Shown: positions 1 to 8,936 of the stretch, in pieces
Layout: every line of letters begins with the position of its first letter
Position numbering within the stretch: the stretch's first letter is position 1
Origin: Rhodococcus rhodnii
GTDB taxonomy: Bacteria; Actinomycetota; Actinomycetes; Mycobacteriales; Pseudonocardiaceae
DNA length: 64,000 bases
NCBI GenBank assembly: GCA_000720375.1
Contig: JOAA01000024.1
Span: 87,384 to 151,383, forward strand
Direction of reading: 5' to 3'
The notes under the pieces: model-generated
What the model saw: the letters and a program-made list of their open reading frames with translations, nothing else
What the model was told of the DNA's origin: nothing
The model's database searches: none
Program-made: the position numbers and the translations under genes

Positions 1-642
1 CTGCCGTCAGCGGTTCGTGTCGTGCAACACCGGATCGGCCAGCTCGCCACGGCACCGACAGGCGGCATGGTCGCCATCGCGGCCACGCAGGCGGATGTCA
101 CGCCACACCTGCACCCCGGCGTGGACATCGGGGCGATCAACGCACCCCGGCAGACAGTGATCGCCGGCGTGGAAGAACCGCTACGCAAGACGGTGGAGGC
201 GCTGCGAGAGGCAGGCTTCACTTGCGCACCAGTCGCTTCGCGCACCCCGTTCCACAGCGCCGTGCTACAACCGGTGGTCGACGCGGGCAGGCACCTGCTG
301 GCCAGTTTGCCCGCACGGGCACCGGAGATCCCTTTGGTTTCCGGGTACACCGCGGCATCCCTGACCGACGTCGAAGCGGTTGATCCGCTGTATTGGGCGC
401 GGCACCCGGTGGATCCGGTGCTGTTCTGGCCCGCTCTCAAGGCTTTGCTGGCAGGCGGGCCGTATCTGCTGATCGAGTGCGGTCCTGGACAGGGACTGAT
501 CACGCTTGCCCGGCGACACCCGGATGCCCGCGGCAGCGGCTGCGAGTTCCTGTCGTTGACTGGGTCGCCGGCCGCAGGACCGGACCGCGAGGCCGAGCAT
601 TTCACCGCCGCGGCCGAACGACTGGCGTTGCCCCTTCGATAG
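1..642 (+). CDS. Acyltransferase (FabD-like), C-terminal part
   Basis: The frame is open from base 1, so the gene starts upstream and only about 213 C-terminal residues are seen. The sequence matches the second half of an acyl-CoA:ACP transacylase: the INAPRQTVIAG segment, a TPFHS motif where malonyl-type domains have HAFHS, and the LIECGPGQGL stretch near the end. The GHSxG nucleophile must lie upstream. It ends shortly after the domain, so it is either a discrete enzyme or the end of a larger synthase. In an aromatic polyketide cluster it could load the starter unit or remove wrong ones. Its last 69 bases recur at 830-898. Confidence 0.75.
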   Translation: MPSAVRVVQHRIGQLATAPTGGMVAIAATQADVTPHLHPGVDIGAINAPRQTVIAGVEEPLRKTVEALREAGFTCAPVASRTPFHSAVLQPVVDAGRHLLASLPARAPEIPLVSGYTAASLTDVEAVDPLYWARHPVDPVLFWPALKALLAGGPYLLIECGPGQGLITLARRHPDARGSGCEFLSLTGSPAAGPDREAEHFTAAAERLALPLR

Positions 643-829
643 CGTGGTGGCCCATCGCTGCAACGGCGGCCCGGCTGGTGTGACGCCCGGCTCCGGCGAC
701 TGGACCACGAGATGAAGCGTGGGGCTCACGCGGCCGCCTTCTGGCTCAGGCACGCTCGACGGATCAGGCGTTGAGCACGGCCAAAGAGACCGAACTGGCG
801 CCGTCGCAGCTGCAGAACGCCCCGCCGCG

Positions 830-898
830 GCAGGACCGGACCACGAGACCGAGCACTTCACCACCGCGGCCAAACGACTGGCGTTGCCCCTTCGATAG
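830..898 (+). repeat. Duplicated 3' tail of the acyltransferase gene
   Basis: These 69 bases repeat 574-642, the end of the acyltransferase gene including its TAG stop, with five mismatches. The frame still reads the same C-terminus (RLALPLR then stop) and is open back to a TGA at 713. A shorter related stretch lies near 699-712. No start codon or domain is visible, so this is a gene-tail remnant, probably from tandem duplication and decay. Otherwise 643-959 holds only this repeat and the terminator at 911-950. Confidence 0.75.
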
Positions 899-910
899 AA
901 GGCACCACAC

Positions 911-950
911 AAAGGGAAAGGCAGGTCCGGCCGGACCTGCCTTTCCCTTT
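911..950. terminator. Perfect 40-bp inverted repeat, bidirectional terminator
   Basis: Two 20-base arms are perfectly complementary with no unpaired loop (left arm begins AAAGGGAAAGG, right arm ends CCTTTCCCTTT). It sits between the acyltransferase (+) and the thymidylyltransferase (-), which converge here, so it can serve both. Confidence 0.8.
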
Positions 951-959
951 CTGCAGTGC

Positions 960-1835
960 TCAACCTGTTTCGGCCACTTCCATGATGTATCGGCCGTAGG
1001 GTGACTTCGCCAGGCGGCTGCCGAGTCGGTAGAAGGCGTCCCGGTCGATGTATCCCAAGCGCCAGGCCAACTCCTCGACACACGCGATCCGCACGCCTTG
1101 CCTGTGTTGCAGGACCTGCACGTACGCCGAAGCGTCCATCAGTGCGTCCTGCGTCCCCGCGTCCAGCCAGACGAAACCGCGGCCCAGCGTGATCAGCTTG
1201 GCTCCGCCTGACTCCAGGTAGGTCCGGTTGACGTCGGTGATCTCCAGCTCGCCGCGCTCGGACGGCTGCAGTCCCCTGGCGATGTCCACCACTTTGTTGT
1301 CGTAGAGGTAAAGCCCGGTGATCGCCAGGTTTGTCCTCGGTTTCTCCGGGTTCTCCTCGATCGCCAGCAGGGTTCCGTCCTCGTCGGTCTCGCCGACCGC
1401 GTAGCGCTCCGGGTCTCGCACCGGATGTCCGAAAAGGACGCAGCCGTCGACCTTCTGCGCGGCGGCGTTGACCAGGGTTCCGAACTTCGCGCCGTGGAAG
1501 ATGCTGCTGCCCAGTACAAGCGCGACGGAGTCGTCTCCGATGTGGTCGGCCGAGATCAGGAACGCGTCCGCTATCCCCCGTGGTTTGTCCTGTTCGGCGT
1601 ATGTCAACGTGAGACCGAGTTCCGAGCCGTCGCCGAACAGCCGCTGGAACGCGCGCACGTCCTCCGGTGCCGAGATGATCTGGATGTCCCTGATCCCCGC
1701 GAGCATCAGCACTGACAGCGGGTAGTAGACCATCGGCTTGTCGTACACCGGCAACAGTGCCTTCGAGACACCGAGTGTGATCGGCTGCAGCCGCGTGCCG
1801 TAGCCGCCTGCCAGGATGATTCCCTGCACAGCCAT
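960..1835 (-). CDS. rmlA: Glucose-1-phosphate thymidylyltransferase
   Basis: It makes dTDP-glucose from dTTP and glucose-1-phosphate, the entry step for the cluster's deoxysugars. The N-terminus carries the nucleotide-binding signature GGYGTRLQPIT followed by the KALLPVYDKPM block; 291 residues is the usual length for short RmlA enzymes. The familiar NIFYG loop is replaced by SSIFHG, a mild change. It is the last gene of the minus-strand sugar operon that starts at 6406, 14 bases after its upstream neighbour. The next enzyme, dTDP-glucose 4,6-dehydratase (RmlB), is not in the window. Confidence 0.93.
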   Translation of the reverse strand: MAVQGIILAGGYGTRLQPITLGVSKALLPVYDKPMVYYPLSVLMLAGIRDIQIISAPEDVRAFQRLFGDGSELGLTLTYAEQDKPRGIADAFLISADHIGDDSVALVLGSSIFHGAKFGTLVNAAAQKVDGCVLFGHPVRDPERYAVGETDEDGTLLAIEENPEKPRTNLAITGLYLYDNKVVDIARGLQPSERGELEITDVNRTYLESGGAKLITLGRGFVWLDAGTQDALMDASAYVQVLQHRQGVRIACVEELAWRLGYIDRDAFYRLGSRLAKSPYGRYIMEVAETG

Positions 1836-1849
1836 GCCCCCTTCGACAA

Positions 1850-2830
1850 TCAGGCGGTGATCCGGACCGCCTTCGAGCGCACCTGGTCGACCAGTTGGGC
1901 CTGGTGCGTGATCGCTTCGGCCTGCGAGGTGTAGTCCGCGTCCCGCAGGATCGACCGGGCGAAGAATTCGGAGATGTTCTTGAACTGGTGATCCGCGGGC
2001 AGGGTCAGCTCCTCGGCCCGGTCCTGCGACTCGATGCGGATCACGGGCTGCCAGGCCGGCGGCGGGGTGAACGCCCGGTCCAGCGTCAGCTTGCCGTGAT
2101 CACCCCACAGCGAATAGCAGCACCGGTAGGCGTGGTGGAATCCGAAAGAGAGATCCGCGGTGATGCCGGACGGGGTGCTGAGCAGAACATGGCCTGCCAC
2201 GTCGACACCCCGCGTCGGGTGCATCCGCAACACTGCCCCGATCACGTCCAACTCGGAGCCAAGGAAATAGGACGCGGCGCGAATCAGGTAGACGCCCGCG
2301 TCCAGGAACGCGCCGCCGCCCAACTCGGGGTGGTAGCGCACATCTGCGGCGTTCAACGGTGGGAAGCCGAAGCTCGCGGAGAACACCCGGGGCTCACCGA
2401 TCCGGCCGTCCGCGACGAGTTTGCGGACCGTCTCATGCTGGCTGTGATGGAGGAACATGTAGTCCTCCATCAACCACAGTCCTGCTTTCTCCGCCTGGCT
2501 CACCAGATCGAGGGCGGTGTCGTGGTCCCACGTGAGCGGTTTCTCCGACAGCACGTGCTTTCCCGCGGCGAGCGCGCGGCTCACCCATTCCGCGTGCAGG
2601 CCGGTCGGCAATGGGACGTACACCGCGTCGATGTCCGACCGTTCCAACAGGCCGTCGTACCCGGTGACGGCGTCACACCCGAATTCGTCCGCGAACGTGC
2701 GCGCCTTGGCTGGATCGCGGCTCGCGACGGCCTTCAGTTCGATGCCATCGGCCTCTCGCATGGCCGGCAGGACCCGGCGCTTCGCGATACTCGCACACCC
2801 CAGGACTCCCATACGAACCACGGATTGCAT
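1850..2830 (-). CDS. Gfo/Idh/MocA-type NDP-hexose 3-ketoreductase
   Basis: A 326-residue oxidoreductase with an N-terminal Rossmann segment (MGVLGCASIAKRRVLPA) and the EKPLTWD block that carries the active-site lysine of the Gfo/Idh family. In deoxysugar clusters such proteins reduce the C-3 keto group left by the 2,3-dehydratase, giving 2,6-dideoxy-4-keto sugars. The ATG at 2830 is chosen because AAAGGA lies eight bases upstream; the frame is open further but without a better site. A C-3 aminotransferase in the same operon would compete for its substrate, so it more likely serves the second sugar. Confidence 0.85.
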   Translation of the reverse strand: MQSVVRMGVLGCASIAKRRVLPAMREADGIELKAVASRDPAKARTFADEFGCDAVTGYDGLLERSDIDAVYVPLPTGLHAEWVSRALAAGKHVLSEKPLTWDHDTALDLVSQAEKAGLWLMEDYMFLHHSQHETVRKLVADGRIGEPRVFSASFGFPPLNAADVRYHPELGGGAFLDAGVYLIRAASYFLGSELDVIGAVLRMHPTRGVDVAGHVLLSTPSGITADLSFGFHHAYRCCYSLWGDHGKLTLDRAFTPPPAWQPVIRIESQDRAEELTLPADHQFKNISEFFARSILRDADYTSQAEAITHQAQLVDQVRSKAVRITA

Positions 2831-2907
2831 ACGGTGCGTCCTTTCAGCAAAGCCGTCGTCGAACACCCGCCCACGTCCGGGACCGGCGAAGAAATCCATG
2901 CCACAGC

Positions 2908-3519
2908 TCAGCCGAGGGACCCGCTCAGCCGCTTCTCGATGGCCTGGCACACGTCGTAGTCCGGCAACACGCCCGCCGCGGCCGCCTCGGCAAGGGTCGG
3001 CGCGACACTGTCCCTTTCGGACACGATTGCCTCGATGTCCTTCGGAATCGGCAGACCCAGCGCGGGGTCCAAAACAGACAGCGCCTTCTCGTCATCGGCC
3101 ACATAGGGCCCAGCGAGCATGTAGGACATGACGGTGTCGTCCTGGAGTGCGATGAAGGCGTGGCCCACGCCGACCGGGAAGTACACCGCCCGGAAGTCGT
3201 GCGGATCCACCTGCACGGCGTCCCACTTGCCGAAGGTCGGCGAACCGACCCTGATGTCGACGACGATGTCGATCGCTTCCCCGGCCGCGCAGTAGACGTA
3301 CTTCGCGGTACCGGGAGGGGTGACCGTGTAGTGGATTCCCCGCACCACACCGCGCCGGGACTTGCTGTGGTTCGTCTGCGCGACACGGAACAACTCGTCG
3401 CCGTGCGCATCGGTGAACGGGTGCTTCTGGAACGGGGACACGAACAGTCCACGATGGTCGTGGAACACCTGGGGCGTGAACACCAGCGCACCCTCGACCG
3501 CGAGCTTCTCCGCCTTCAT
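2908..3519 (-). CDS. rmlC: dTDP-4-keto-6-deoxyhexose 3,5- or 5-epimerase
   Basis: A 203-residue cupin of the RmlC/EvaD family that inverts C-5 (and possibly C-3) of the 4-keto sugar, moving it to the L-series. Visible landmarks are FHDHRGLF, the NHSKSRRGVVRGIHY region holding the catalytic histidine, and VGVGHAFIAL. ATG 3519 follows AAGGGG. It lies between the ketoreductase and the aminotransferase in one operon. Sequence alone does not separate 3,5- from 5-epimerase activity. Confidence 0.9.
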   Translation of the reverse strand: MKAEKLAVEGALVFTPQVFHDHRGLFVSPFQKHPFTDAHGDELFRVAQTNHSKSRRGVVRGIHYTVTPPGTAKYVYCAAGEAIDIVVDIRVGSPTFGKWDAVQVDPHDFRAVYFPVGVGHAFIALQDDTVMSYMLAGPYVADDEKALSVLDPALGLPIPKDIEAIVSERDSVAPTLAEAAAAGVLPDYDVCQAIEKRLSGSLG

Positions 3520-3544
3520 TGCTGACCCCTTGGGCTCGAAACGC

Positions 3545-4654
3545 TCACAGCGTGCTGAGGATTTCACGAAGCGAGCTGATCGTCTTGTCCTGCAGTTCCA
3601 TCGACAGCGCGGGATACATGGGCAACGAGAAGATCTCATCGGCCAGCTTCTCGGTGACCGGAAGCGCGCCCTTCTGGTAACCCAGGTGCGCGAACCCCGT
3701 CATGGTGTGCACCGGCCACGGGTAACTGATGTTGAGCTCGATGTCGTAGCCGCGCAGCCGTTCGAGAATCTCGTCGCGTCGCGGATGGCGTACCACGTAG
3801 ACGTAGTACACGTGCTCATTGCCGTCGGCCAGCTGTGGGAGCTTCAAGTCGGTGTCCCCCAAGCCATCCACGTACCGCTGCGCGACGGCACGCCGACCGT
3901 CGACGTAGTCGTCGAGGCGGGTCAGCTTGCGGCGCAGGATCTCGGCTTGCACCTCGTCGAGACGGCTGTTGTGCCCCGGCGTCTCCACGACGTAGTAACG
4001 CTCTTCCATGCCGTAGTACCGCAGTCGCCGCAGGTTCTGCTCGACCTCGCTGCTCGCGGTGATCGTCGCACCGCCGTCACCGTAGGCACCCAGGACTTTG
4101 GTGGGATAGAAGGAAAATGCCGCGGCGTCGCCCATCGTGCCGGCGAGCGTGCCGTGATGACGCGCGCCGTGTGACTGGGCGCAGTCCTCAAGGATCAGCA
4201 GGCCGTGCTTGTTCGCGATTTCCCGCAGTGGCCGCATGTCCACGCACTGGCCGTACAGATGCACCGGCACTATGCAGCGAGTCCGCTCGGTGATGGCCGC
4301 CTCGACCTGCTCGACGTCGATGAGGAAGTCCTCCTCGCGAACATCGACGAAGACGGGTTTGGCGCCCACACCGTCGATCGCGAGGACCGTCGGCGCGGCC
4401 GTGTTCGACACGGTGATCACTTCGTCGCCGGGTTTGACGCCCAACGCCTGCAGGCCGAGTTTGATCGCGTTCGTGCCGTTGTCCACCCCGACGCAGTGCG
4501 CGATGCCGTGGTACGCGGCGAATTCCTCTTCGAACCCCCGCACGCTCGAACCCAGCACGAGCCGGCCGGAGCGGAACACGGTCTCCACCGCGTCGAGCAG
4601 GTCGCCTTGCTCCTTTTCGTACTCGGCCAGGTAGTCCCACACTCGAATGGTCAC
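3545..4654 (-). CDS. NDP-hexose 3-aminotransferase (DegT/DnrJ/EryC1 family)
   Basis: A 369-residue PLP enzyme that transfers an amino group to a ketosugar. The cofactor lysine is in [15 protein letters not shown], a form typical of C-3 aminotransferases such as DnrJ, DesV and Tyl[11 protein letters not shown] is the PLP-phosphate/aspartate region. The GTG start at 4654 overlaps the end of the N-methyltransferase gene by four bases. With 2,3-dehydratase, epimerase, N-methyltransferase and 4-ketoreductase, the set fits a rhodosamine/daunosamine-like 3-dimethylamino-2,3,6-trideoxy-L-sugar. Regiochemistry is inferred from motif style and context. Confidence 0.85.
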   Translation of the reverse strand: MTIRVWDYLAEYEKEQGDLLDAVETVFRSGRLVLGSSVRGFEEEFAAYHGIAHCVGVDNGTNAIKLGLQALGVKPGDEVITVSNTAAPTVLAIDGVGAKPVFVDVREEDFLIDVEQVEAAITERTRCIVPVHLYGQCVDMRPLREIANKHGLLILEDCAQSHGARHHGTLAGTMGDAAAFSFYPTKVLGAYGDGGATITASSEVEQNLRRLRYYGMEERYYVVETPGHNSRLDEVQAEILRRKLTRLDDYVDGRRAVAQRYVDGLGDTDLKLPQLADGNEHVYYVYVVRHPRRDEILERLRGYDIELNISYPWPVHTMTGFAHLGYQKGALPVTEKLADEIFSLPMYPALSMELQDKTISSLREILSTL

Positions 4655-5379
4655 GATCGCTCCTTGCCCATGACGCCGACAAAGATCCCGCGACCGCCCT
4701 GTACGTCCTCGATGTACTCGACATCGAATCCCGCGGCGACAAAGGCGGATTCGTACTGCGCGCGAGTGAACAGCTTGTGCTTGTACGTCTCCGCGAAGCT
4801 CCGCACCCCGTTCTGCGCGTCGGCGACCATGAAGTGCACCTCCATGTTCGAGGTGTCAGGGCCGGAGCGGACCGTGTGCGAAACCCGTGCGATGGTCCGC
4901 TTCTCGGTCTTGACCACGTCGCCACCGATGTACCCGTCGATGAACTTCTCCAGGAACCACCACGGTTCGACCACGACCACTCCCCCGTCGGCGAGGTGCC
5001 GCGCGAAGCACTCCAGCGTTTCGCGCAGTTCGTCGTCGTTCCAGGTGTGGCCGATCGAGCCGAAGAGGCTGACGACGGCATCGAACCGGCGGCCGAGGTC
5101 GAAGGCTCGCATGTCGCCTTGGTGCAACGGGACATCGGGCAGTTTGGTGCGGGCGGCGGCGAGCATGTCCTCGGACAGTTCGAGCCCTTCGACGTGGTCG
5201 AGGACTTCGGCGAAGTGCTCGAGATGCCCGCCAGCGCCGCAGCCGACGTCGAGCAGGGACCGGGCTCCCGGTTGCCGGCCGCGGATCACGCCGGTGATGT
5301 ACTGGGTTTCCGCCCGGTAGTCTTTTCCTCGACTGGTGTTCAGGTCGTCGTGGATTTCGGCGACGTCACGTCCGTACAC
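4651..5379 (-). CDS. NDP-aminosugar N,N-dimethyltransferase (DesVI/TylM1 type)
   Basis: A 242-residue SAM-dependent methyltransferase that methylates the sugar amine, usually twice. Motif I is [12 protein letters not shown]; the N-terminal [13 protein letters not shown] and the [15 protein letters not shown] segment are hallmarks of the DesVI/TylM1 group. The GTG start at 5379 has GGGAG upstream and overlaps the 4-ketoreductase by 14 bases; its end overlaps the aminotransferase start, so the three are probably translationally coupled. Confidence 0.9.
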   Translation of the reverse strand: MYGRDVAEIHDDLNTSRGKDYRAETQYITGVIRGRQPGARSLLDVGCGAGGHLEHFAEVLDHVEGLELSEDMLAAARTKLPDVPLHQGDMRAFDLGRRFDAVVSLFGSIGHTWNDDELRETLECFARHLADGGVVVVEPWWFLEKFIDGYIGGDVVKTEKRTIARVSHTVRSGPDTSNMEVHFMVADAQNGVRSFAETYKHKLFTRAQYESAFVAAGFDVEYIEDVQGGRGIFVGVMGKERS

Positions 5380-6406
5380 TGGGCTCCCTTCCTGTGGTTT
5401 CGGCCGTCTCGAGCAAAGCGGCTACCGTTCGGTCCACCACATCGCGCAGTTCTGTGCGTGCACGCCAGCCCGAAGCGAGCTGGAACGGTGTGGGGTCGAC
5501 CGTCACGCTCAGGAAATCGATCACGGGGGCGTGCTCGGGCGGTCGCACGGACGTCACCGCAACCTCTGGTTTTCCGGTGTGCGCGGCAACGGATTCCGCC
5601 ACCGTCCGGAAGACCGTGCCCAGCGTGTCGTGGCGGCCGGTGGCGACCAGCCAATGACGGCCTGCCAGCGCACCGGGTTGCCGCATCACGGCGATGAATG
5701 CCTCGGCCACGTCCTCGACGTAGACCAGATCACGTTTGACCGTACCGTCGTGCCACATGGTCAACGGCTCGCCTGCCAGCGCTCGACGGACCATTGTGGA
5801 CACCACGCCCACGTCGGGCACGCGCGACAGCGAGCTCTGACCGTAGACCGTGGGCAGGCGAAGACTCACACCGCGCAGCACGCCCTCGTCCGTGGCGTCC
5901 TTCAAGATCTGCTCGGCGGCCAGCTTCTGCCGGTCGTATTCGGTCTCGGGGTGGTCGGGCTCGCTGCCGTCCATCGGCTGGTTCGGCGGAAGACCGATCT
6001 GGGAGGTGGTGGCGGCGAAGGCCACCACCGGAGGCGGTCCGGAATGCCGCCGCCGACGGAAGATCTCCACGAGTTCCCGCATCACGCCGACGTTGATCCG
6101 CTCGCTGGCCGGGTCCCGCTCGGCGTCGCGCCATCCGCCGCTGTGCTTGGCAAGGTGGAAAACGACATCCGCGTCCGCGACGGCGTCGGCGAGCGATCCG
6201 GCGTCGGTGAGATCGGCGATCCGCACCTCGACGTCGGCCACGGCTTGTTCCGGGACCGGGCTGGGTCTGCGGGCCACCGCACGCAGCCGGATCGGCATGC
6301 CCGCGAGCAGTCCGGTGAGGACTGATCCCAGATATCCGGACGCGCCGAGCACACACACCACCGGTTTGCCTTCGGTTACCGACACCGGACGGCTCCCCCA
6401 ATCCAT
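5366..6406 (-). CDS. NDP-hexose 4-ketoreductase (extended SDR/epimerase family)
   Basis: A 346-residue NAD(P)-dependent enzyme with GASGYLGSVLTGL as dinucleotide-binding motif and a YDRQK catalytic tyrosine/lysine motif. This DnmV/EvaE-like group reduces the C-4 keto group at the end of L-deoxyaminosugar routes. It is the first gene of the sugar operon 6406-960 and diverges from the 2,3-dehydratase gene at 6830. Confidence 0.83.
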   Translation of the reverse strand: MDWGSRPVSVTEGKPVVCVLGASGYLGSVLTGLLAGMPIRLRAVARRPSPVPEQAVADVEVRIADLTDAGSLADAVADADVVFHLAKHSGGWRDAERDPASERINVGVMRELVEIFRRRRHSGPPPVVAFAATTSQIGLPPNQPMDGSEPDHPETEYDRQKLAAEQILKDATDEGVLRGVSLRLPTVYGQSSLSRVPDVGVVSTMVRRALAGEPLTMWHDGTVKRDLVYVEDVAEAFIAVMRQPGALAGRHWLVATGRHDTLGTVFRTVAESVAAHTGKPEVAVTSVRPPEHAPVIDFLSVTVDPTPFQLASGWRARTELRDVVDRTVAALLETAETTGREPSVRT

Positions 6407-6829
6407 GAGCGCGAGAAAGCGTGCGACACACCATTGATGAGCTTCACGAAGAACGCAATGGCACGGAAAAAGCCGTACTCATGCGAAATCTTTGGTCATG
6501 CTGACCGTGGTGACCCGCGATCACCACGAGCGTGGCATCCGGCCGACTCCGGCGCATCTCCGTGGTTGCGCTCAGAGGCGTTCAACTGCGCCGGATCCAC
6601 AGTCGAACGCCCGGTTGAACAGCAATTTGAAAGATGCCGGAAACGATCGGCTGCCCTTTATCTTGATGCGCGCGACACCCACCCCACGGTCGGGCGCACG
6701 CGCCATGGAAAGAACAGTAACAACAAATGTTTTCGACCATGGATCTGGCGAGGCGGGAGTGTGTGATCTCATGAGAATCTCTGTCACCGGCGGAACTGGG
6801 GCTCGGCAGCTGACGAACGGCGATCGGCC
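6407..6829. promoter_or_regulatory. Divergent promoter region of the two sugar operons
   Basis: A 423-base region between the minus-strand sugar operon and the plus-strand 2,3-dehydratase gene. It contains the shared operator-like palindrome (6580-6608), an extra GTTGAAC at 6614-6620, and a 20-codon reading frame next to the dehydratase start. I could not pick convincing -35/-10 boxes and see no other gene. Confidence 0.6.
6580..6608. promoter_or_regulatory. Shared cluster operator, copy 1
   Basis: GTTCAACTGC, 12 bases, then GTCGAAC. The outer seven bases on each side form an interrupted palindrome GTTCRAC-N15-GTYGAAC. The same arms and spacing occur at 27375-27403 (inverted) and 40924-40952, each inside a divergent promoter, so a common dimeric regulator is likely. 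Confidence 0.7.
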
Positions 6830-6833
6830 ATGA
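6771..6833 (+). CDS. 20-codon upstream reading frame coupled to the dehydratase
   Basis: An ATG frame of 20 residues (begins MRISVTGGTGA) ends in TGA overlapping the ATG of the next gene. Its first ten residues look like the start of an NAD-dependent epimerase, so it may be the stub of a lost gene or a leader that passes ribosomes to the 2,3-dehydratase. No strong ribosome site precedes it. Whether it is translated is unknown. Confidence 0.35.
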   Translation: MRISVTGGTGARQLTNGDRP

Positions 6834-8212
6834 CAGCCGGGGCATTCCTGCGACCGCGTTCCGGCACCGGATTCGCCGAGCGGCTGGCCCGCTCCGCGGC
6901 GACGACCGACGGCGTCGGCTTTCCCACGTCCGACGTGCCCGAGTGGCTGGAGGCACGCAGGCGCGCGGCCCGCGTACGGCACATCCCGTTCGCCGAGCTG
7001 GACGGCTGGTCGTTCGAGCCGGGCACCGGCGACCTGCGGCACCGCAGCGGTCGGTTCTTCTCCGTCGAGGGCCTGCATGTCGTGCGGCCGACCGAGGAAT
7101 GGCAACAGCCGATCATCAACCAGCCGGAGATCGGCATCCTCGGCATCCTGGTCAAGGAGTTCGACGGGATTCTGCACTTTCTGATGCAGGCCAAGATGGA
7201 GCCCGGCAACCCCAACCTCGTGCAGCTCTCCCCGACCGTGCAGGCCACCCGCAGCAACTACATGAAGGCGCACGGCGGGGCCGCGGTGAAGTACCTGGAG
7301 TACTTCCGCGATCCCGACCGGGACCGGGTGCTCACCGACGTCCTGCAGTCCGAGCACGGCGCGTGGTTCTACCACAAGCGCAACCGCAACATGATCGTCG
7401 AAGTGGACGAGGACGTGCCGGTCGACGACGACTTCCGCTGGTTCACCCTCGGGCAGCTCGGCGAGTTGCTGCGCCAGGACAACCTGGTGAACATGGACGC
7501 GCGAACCGTGCTGGCCAGCGCGCCGATGACGCACACCGAGCAGCGGGCGCTGTCGTCGGACACCGACCTGCTGTCCTGGTTCACCGGGGAACGGGCACGC
7601 CAAGACGTCCACACCCGCCGGATGCCGCTGAACCAAGTGGACGAGTGGCATCGCGATGACAAGACCATCCATCGTGCGGACGCCAGGTTCTTCCGCGTGG
7701 TGGCCGTCGCCGTCGAAGGGGCCGACCGCGAAGTGAAGGGCTGGACCCAGCCGCTCTTCGAACCCGTCGGTACCGGAATCGTCGGCTTCGCGTACCGCAC
7801 GTTCGATGGCGTGCCGCACTTCCTGGTGCACGCCCGCGTCGAAGGCGGCTTCCTGGACACCGCCGAGCTGGGACCGACCGTGCAGTACGTGCCGGCCAAC
7901 TACGAGCACCTGCCGTCGACGCACCGCCCACCGTTCCTCGACCTGATGCTGGACGCGCCCCCGGACAGGATCCGTTACTCGGCAGTGCATTCCGAGGAAG
8001 GCGGCCGGTTCCTCAACGCCGTGAGCCGCCATCTGATCGTCGAGACCGACGAGTCCACGACGCCCACCGAGCCCCCGGCCGGGTTCCAGTGGATCACCCA
8101 GGGGCAGCTGAACTGGCTGGCCGGGCACAGCCGCTATCTCAACGTGCAGGCCCGGACCTTGCTCGCGATTCTCAACACACGCGCGGCCGACATCGACTAT
8201 CCCGCCGTATGA
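6830..8212 (+). CDS. NDP-4-keto-6-deoxyhexose 2,3-dehydratase
   Basis: A 460-residue protein of the EvaA/TylX3/SpnO family that removes the C-2 hydroxyl to give a 3,4-diketo-2,6-dideoxysugar. The family's two-fold repeat is plain: a GILGILVKEFDGILHFLMQ block near residue 105 and a GIVGFAYRTFDGVPHFLVH block near residue 315, each followed by a PTVQ motif. It feeds both the 3-aminotransferase and the 3-ketoreductase routes. The start overlaps the stop of a 20-codon frame. Confidence 0.93.
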   Translation: MTAGAFLRPRSGTGFAERLARSAATTDGVGFPTSDVPEWLEARRRAARVRHIPFAELDGWSFEPGTGDLRHRSGRFFSVEGLHVVRPTEEWQQPIINQPEIGILGILVKEFDGILHFLMQAKMEPGNPNLVQLSPTVQATRSNYMKAHGGAAVKYLEYFRDPDRDRVLTDVLQSEHGAWFYHKRNRNMIVEVDEDVPVDDDFRWFTLGQLGELLRQDNLVNMDARTVLASAPMTHTEQRALSSDTDLLSWFTGERARQDVHTRRMPLNQVDEWHRDDKTIHRADARFFRVVAVAVEGADREVKGWTQPLFEPVGTGIVGFAYRTFDGVPHFLVHARVEGGFLDTAELGPTVQYVPANYEHLPSTHRPPFLDLMLDAPPDRIRYSAVHSEEGGRFLNAVSRHLIVETDESTTPTEPPAGFQWITQGQLNWLAGHSRYLNVQARTLLAILNTRAADIDYPAV

Positions 8213-8304
8213 CCAGACCGTCCACAAAGGTCTCCGGCGCGACCGCCAATCCGTCTTCACAGCAGGACAACTCGGTACGAGTATCGATCTCTTAGAGGAG
8301 CATC

Positions 8305-8877
8305 ATGCGCCGAACCCCAGTAGTTCTTGCCGCCCTTACCGCACTGGCCGCCGTTGTACCCGCGGTCGCGGAAGCCGACAGCGCCAGCGCAAGCACCGGC
8401 CGGGCGACCGTTCGCGACGTCTCCGGGAACGTGCTCGGCGTGGTGCGTTTCGACTCGATCGGCCGCAAGACCGTCATCAGCGGCAGACTGAGCGGCCTCA
8501 CTCCCGGCTTCCACGCGTTCCACGTGCACACAACCGGTGTGTGCGACCCGAAAGCCACCGACCCCAACGGCAACGTCGTCCCGTTCTACACCGCGGGCGG
8601 ACACCTCAACCTGGACGGCTCGCACCACGGTCACCACACCGGCGACCTGCCCTCGCTCTATGTCTCCGCCGACGGCACTGCCAGCAGCGTCAGCGAGAAC
8701 GACGAGCTGACCGCCGCCGCCTTGTTCGACGCCGACCGCAGCGCGATCATGATCCACGCCCTGCCCGACAACTTCGCCAACATCCCCACCCGGTACGCGC
8801 CCAACGGTCCAGACGCGACCACGTTGGCGACCGGAGACGCAGGCGGCCGCGTCGCCTGCGGCGTGGTCACCCGCTGA
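8305..8877 (+). CDS. sodC: Secreted Cu/Zn superoxide dismutase
   Basis: A 190-residue exported protein: signal peptide of about 25 residues, then the SodC fold. Metal-ligand motifs are all present (HVHTTGVCDP, GGHLN, SHHGHHTGDLPS, MIHALPDN) and a C-terminal cysteine (VACGVV) can pair with the one in GVCDP. It follows the 2,3-dehydratase by 92 bases with GAGGAG before ATG 8305. Outside the cell it would remove superoxide; in a cluster making a redox-active quinone it may be self-protection. Confidence 0.9.
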   Translation: MRRTPVVLAALTALAAVVPAVAEADSASASTGRATVRDVSGNVLGVVRFDSIGRKTVISGRLSGLTPGFHAFHVHTTGVCDPKATDPNGNVVPFYTAGGHLNLDGSHHGHHTGDLPSLYVSADGTASSVSENDELTAAALFDADRSAIMIHALPDNFANIPTRYAPNGPDATTLATGDAGGRVACGVVTR

Positions 8878-8892
8878 CAAACGACACACTCC

Positions 8893-8922
8893 AAGCCCGC
8901 CGACCCTGGATCCGGCGGGCTT
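8893..8922. terminator. Hairpin terminator between sodC and the ABC exporter
   Basis: Ten-base arms AAGCCCGCCG / CGGCGGGCTT with a ten-base loop, followed by a T-rich stretch, between two convergent genes. Confidence 0.75.
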
Positions 8923-8936
8923 GTTCGTGTCTGGGG

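Noticed and set aside
6572..8260. A 562-codon open frame antisense to the 2,3-dehydratase
   Set aside because: The plus-strand protein has clear family motifs over its full length; the antisense product does not.
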